Assembly (NCBI GenBank): GCA_026645815.1 | Contig: JAPKMR010000018.1 | Coordinates: 1 to 64,000 of the forward strand | DNA from: Anaerolineae bacterium | GTDB taxonomy: Bacteria > Chloroflexota > Anaerolineae > B4-G1 > SLSP01 | Reading direction: 5' to 3' | DNA: 64,000 nt | In this document: piece after piece, positions 60,719 to 64,000 of the stretch | Numbering within the stretch: the stretch's first letter is position 1 | How the letters are laid out: every line of letters starts with the position of its first letter | Made by a program: the position numbers and the translations under genes | Notes under the pieces: generated by a model | Seen by the model: the letters and a program-made list of their open reading frames with translations, nothing else | What the model was told of the DNA's origin: nothing | Database searches by the model: none

Positions 60719-62080
60719 TTAACCTTCCGCTTGCAGTGCTGCCTGCGCTTTTTTCAGATTGACGGCGAGCAGGATGAGCAAACCCAATGCCAGGAAAACC
60801 CCGATGCTTACGATGGCTGCCCGTTGCCCGCTTTGCTCGGCCGCCAACGTTGCAAGTCCTTGGGCTTCGAACCACAATGCTGCGCGGTAGGCAATGATGC
60901 CATAGACGGTGGGACCAATGAAGGACGAGGTGCGTCCTGCTACCGCGAAGAAGCCGTAGAATTCCGCACTACGCCCTTCCGGACCTAGAACACCCACCAT
61001 GGTGCGACTCAGAGACTGTATCCCCGCCATAGCAAAGCCTGCCAGTGCACCGACTGCAAAAAACATGGTGGGCGACTGCGCGAACAGCAACCAGACAATC
61101 GCGCCTACCATCATCGTAATGGAAAAGACGAGTGCGCGTTTGATATTGTAATGGTGCGCTAGCAAGCCGAAGAAGTATGCCCCCAGTACATTGGTTACCT
61201 GAACGATGATGACGAAGATGACCAGCTGTTGTTGGGCTAATCCAAACAGCACCGCGCCAATAATCGAGGCAAAGTTCATGACCATCATCACCCCGTCATG
61301 GTAGATGATGAAGGCAATCACAAAGCGGATAAAGGCTTTGTACTGCCGCGCCTCGCGCAATGTCTGGGCAATCTTGCGGAAACCTACCGTGAGGTAAGTC
61401 TCACCTGGTGGCAAGGGGAGGGCTTCGGCACGTTCCTTGAGATCACGAAAGATGGGTATTGAAAAGAGGGCGAAGAAAATCGCGGTGATGACCATCGCGA
61501 AGCGCGTCATGAAAAGTCCTTCGGTGAACATGATTAGCGGGAACACTATCAACAGGCATACGATGCCACCAATCGAGCCAATGGCCCAACCGATACCGGA
61601 GACGCGCGCAATCTCGTCGGGAGCTGCGATTTCGGTTAGCAGTGCATCATAGAAGACTTGCGCGCCACGATAACCGACTTCTGCCAGAATGAAGAAGAGC
61701 ATACCCAAGATAATGTTCCCTGGCTGAACAAAGAATAGCAAAGCCGTGAAGATGACGGTGATTGCGGTGAACGCAAAAAGAAAACGCTTCTTGCTGGCAG
61801 AAAAATCGGCGATGGCGCCTAATACTGGGGAAATCACTGCGACAATGAGCATTGCAATACCGACTGCCCAACCCCAGAGTCGCGAGCCTTCTGCCCCACC
61901 AACGACTTGACCTTGGAAATAAGCGGCATACACAGCGAGTAGCACCACTGCTGCGTAGGCCGAGTTGCCAAAGTCGTACAGATACCACGCCCGACGTTCC
62001 CGCGAGGTGGCACGGGATTTCAACAGTCCTTTAGTTTGCATCGTTGTCGCTGCCACAGTATTGCCTCCCAAAATCAACAT
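60719..62080 (-). CDS. MFS transporter, UMF1/Atg22-like
   Basis: RRAWYLYDFGNSAYAAVVLLAVYAAYF N-terminal motif; GTG start at ~62056 after GGAGG possible. Confidence 0.87.
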   Translation of the reverse strand: MLILGGNTVAATTMQTKGLLKSRATSRERRAWYLYDFGNSAYAAVVLLAVYAAYFQGQVVGGAEGSRLWGWAVGIAMLIVAVISPVLGAIADFSASKKRFLFAFTAITVIFTALLFFVQPGNIILGMLFFILAEVGYRGAQVFYDALLTEIAAPDEIARVSGIGWAIGSIGGIVCLLIVFPLIMFTEGLFMTRFAMVITAIFFALFSIPIFRDLKERAEALPLPPGETYLTVGFRKIAQTLREARQYKAFIRFVIAFIIYHDGVMMVMNFASIIGAVLFGLAQQQLVIFVIIVQVTNVLGAYFFGLLAHHYNIKRALVFSITMMVGAIVWLLFAQSPTMFFAVGALAGFAMAGIQSLSRTMVGVLGPEGRSAEFYGFFAVAGRTSSFIGPTVYGIIAYRAALWFEAQGLATLAAEQSGQRAAIVSIGVFLALGLLILLAVNLKKAQAALQAEG

Positions 62081-62340
62081 GGTGGGGAATGATTCTCCCC
62101 TGAAAAATCGAATCGCGCCACAGACTGTACTGTAGTGAATTTAGCGAAACTCATTGAGGTTGCGGATGAAACCTGATATCAACCGGGATACTCTACCCCC
62201 GTACATCAGTGTGCGCTCGTGTAGTGTATCACGGGATAAGCATAAAACAAATCAACAAACCGCATTCTTACGACGATGTTGGGGCATGGAAAAACATTCT
62301 CTGAAACCGCGGTTAATGACCTTTGAAAATCAACCAAATG

Positions 62341-62455
62341 TCTTTTCTTTGATTGATTTTTGGCGGCGGGGCTTTGCCCCGCCGCCAAAAATCAATTTTC
62401 TTCTGCGCCCTGTAGGGGCGTTTGAGATTTTCACCCCCGTTTTGAAACGCACCCG
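62341..62455 (-). repeat. Dispersed repeat copy C, with 45-bp hairpin (62352-62396)
   Basis: Reverse complement matches 76-183; hairpin ATTGATTTTTGGCGGCGGGGC-TTT-GCCCCGCCGCCAAAAATCAAT. Confidence 0.8.
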
Positions 62456-62522
62456 GGATTGTTGCTGATTGGGTTTTCGGTTGTATAGTACCTGAGGTCT
62501 TGATCTCAAAATGCGGGAGGTT

Positions 62523-62738
62523 ATGATGTTCGACACAGATGCACTGCTTAAATACTTGCCGTTGCTGGTCCCGATTATGTTGATCGAGATGGGGCTGCTG
62601 ATTTTTGCACTGCTGGATCTGCTCAAACGGCCCGAGGAGCAACTCAAAGGCTCTAAAACCATGTGGTTGTTGATTGTCGTCCTCGTCAATATCATCGGTC
62701 CGATTGTCTACTTTGCACTGGGACGAAAGGATGAGTGA
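62523..62738 (+). CDS. PLDc_N-domain small membrane protein (YxlE-like)
   Basis: Two TM segments, PIMLIEMGLLIFALLDLLKRP...WLLIVVLVNIIGPIVYFALGRKDE; ORF could start at 62511 or 62526. Confidence 0.85.
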   Translation: MMFDTDALLKYLPLLVPIMLIEMGLLIFALLDLLKRPEEQLKGSKTMWLLIVVLVNIIGPIVYFALGRKDE

Positions 62739-63660
62739 GGCAATCCGCTGCGAGGGCCTGACCAAACGCTACGGTGAGATTCTGGCCCTCGATGCTCTTG
62801 ATTTGGAGGTCCCGGCAGGTTCGATCTTTGGCTTTCTGGGGCGCAATGGCGCAGGGAAGACCACGACGATGCGCTTGCTCGCCGGTCTGGCGCAGCCCAC
62901 TGAGGGCAAAGCCTGGATCGGGGGAGTGGAATCTACCAACGGCGATAACACTGTCCGCGGGAAATTCGGCTATCTCCCCCAGGACCCGGCTTTCTACACC
63001 TGGATGACGCCCCGCGAGTACCTGAATTACGTGGGACAGTTGTTTGCCATGCCTGATGCCGAGCGCCGTGAGCGCGTCGAAGAGGTCCTGTCGCGCGTCG
63101 GTCTCAAGGAAGCTGCGCGGCGGCGCATCGGCGGCTTTTCTGGCGGCATGCACCAACGGTTAGGCATCGCCCAAGCCCTCCTGCACCGCCCGCCCATACT
63201 CCTCTTGGACGAGCCTACCAGTGCGCTTGATCCGGCAGGGCGTCACGAAATTCTGGAATTGCTGGCAGCCTTGCGCGGCGAAGTAACGGTCTTCTTCTCC
63301 AGTCACATTCTGGCGGATGTGGAGCGCATCTGCGATACCATTGCGATCATTCACCAGGGGCGATTGGTGTTGGTAGAAGCACGCGAGACCCTGCTACAAC
63401 GTTACGCAATCAATACGGCGTTGTTAGAAATTGATCCCGCCACTGGCCCAATTTCTCCGGACTTTCTGGAGGGGTTGCGCGCTTTCCCGTGGGTCGAACG
63501 GGTGATGCTAGAGGAGCATAGCGTGCGGGTGGTGTTGCGTGATGTTGACACGGGCAGACGCGCCCTGTTGCCCTATGTGGTCGGGCAAGGGCTGCTCCTC
63601 AACCGTTACGAATGGGTTCGTCCCACGCTCGAAGAAATCTTCCTCCAGGTGAGTGCGTGA
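62731..63660 (+). CDS. ABC transporter ATP-binding protein (YxlF-like)
   Basis: Start corrected to ATGAGTGAGG at 62731, overlapping the previous stop; GRNGAGKTTTMRLLAGL, FSGGMHQRLGIAQALLHRPPILLLDEPTSALDP. Confidence 0.92.
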   Translation: MSEAIRCEGLTKRYGEILALDALDLEVPAGSIFGFLGRNGAGKTTTMRLLAGLAQPTEGKAWIGGVESTNGDNTVRGKFGYLPQDPAFYTWMTPREYLNYVGQLFAMPDAERRERVEEVLSRVGLKEAARRRIGGFSGGMHQRLGIAQALLHRPPILLLDEPTSALDPAGRHEILELLAALRGEVTVFFSSHILADVERICDTIAIIHQGRLVLVEARETLLQRYAINTALLEIDPATGPISPDFLEGLRAFPWVERVMLEEHSVRVVLRDVDTGRRALLPYVVGQGLLLNRYEWVRPTLEEIFLQVSA

Positions 63661-63712
63661 TGTCGAATCTCGCCATGACCTGCAGTTTCGCTCGCGTAAC
63701 AGGAGCTGCGAG

Positions 63713-64000
63713 ATGATTCTCACTTACACACTGGCTATTCTCTTGATGTTCAGTTTACCCGTTGTCGCAGCAGTGATGTTGAGACGCCGGGTAGCGGCGC
63801 CGTGGTTCCTTTTCCTTGCCGGCGTGGCAACCTTTGCGGTATCTCAAGCCGTACACTTGCCGCTGAACGCAGGTTTGACTCGCCTTGGATGGCTGCCGGA
63901 GCAAACGCGCGCTTCCTCAGCGCCTCTTTGGCGCACCGCACTATTGTTGGGGCTAACCTCGGGCTTGTGTGAGGAATCCGCCCGCGCATTAGGCTATGCG
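63713..64000 (+). CDS. YhfC-like intramembrane metalloprotease family protein, truncated by window end
   Basis: Manual translation (not in ORF track): MILTYTLAILLMFSLPVVAAVMLRRRVAAPWFLFLAGVATFAVSQAVHLPLNAGLTRLGW...LLLGLTSGLCEESARALGYA; EExxR-like CEESAR. Confidence 0.7.
   Translation, partial: MILTYTLAILLMFSLPVVAAVMLRRRVAAPWFLFLAGVATFAVSQAVHLPLNAGLTRLGWLPEQTRASSAPLWRTALLLGLTSGLCEESARALGYA

Noticed and set aside
62154-62468. 104-aa plus ORF and 62206-62765 minus ORFs
   Set aside because: Translate through the dispersed repeat and its hairpin (RPVGAFEIFTPV/PPPKIN peptides); not genes.

Overview
The window looks like a Chloroflexota-type (Anaerolineae/Caldilineae-like) chromosomal segment. That lineage guess is inferred from gene content and protein style, not from a search. 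It is densely coding. Contents from left to right: an intact IS66-family insertion with terminal repeats and a target duplication; an MFS transporter; a LacI-headed Opp/Dpp-type ABC importer operon; a large STAND-type ATPase/TPR regulator; an alpha-2-macroglobulin lipoprotein with a CxEQ thioester motif; an MFS exporter; a giant PEP synthase/rifampin-phosphotransferase-like protein whose C-terminal module is duplicated; a MalT-like LuxR regulator; a full-length Lhr helicase; GNAT and TrmO-like proteins; a GyrI-like/AraC pair flanked by related hairpin repeats; a Ser/Thr kinase (DNRLRE ectodomain), FHA-winged-helix regulator and kelch/C25 (gingipain-like) secreted protease cluster; GTP-PEPCK; an Fpg/Nei glycosylase; a TldD/TldE pair; an MFS-esterase-PHP-aminotransferase run; prs, nitroreductase, proS, plsC and a UMF1-like MFS; and a PLDc_N/ABC ATPase/YhfC-like set cut by the window end. 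The most interesting candidate is the kinase / FHA-wHTH / C25-protease cluster. It has 13-bp tandem repeats upstream of the kinase and 11-bp direct repeats upstream of the protease. Secondary candidates are the duplicated phosphotransferase, a family of long dispersed hairpins, and a 26-bp near-palindrome in the putative promoter of the phosphotransferase operon. No CRISPR array, rRNA or convincing tRNA was seen. All family assignments are from reading the translations; no database search was run.
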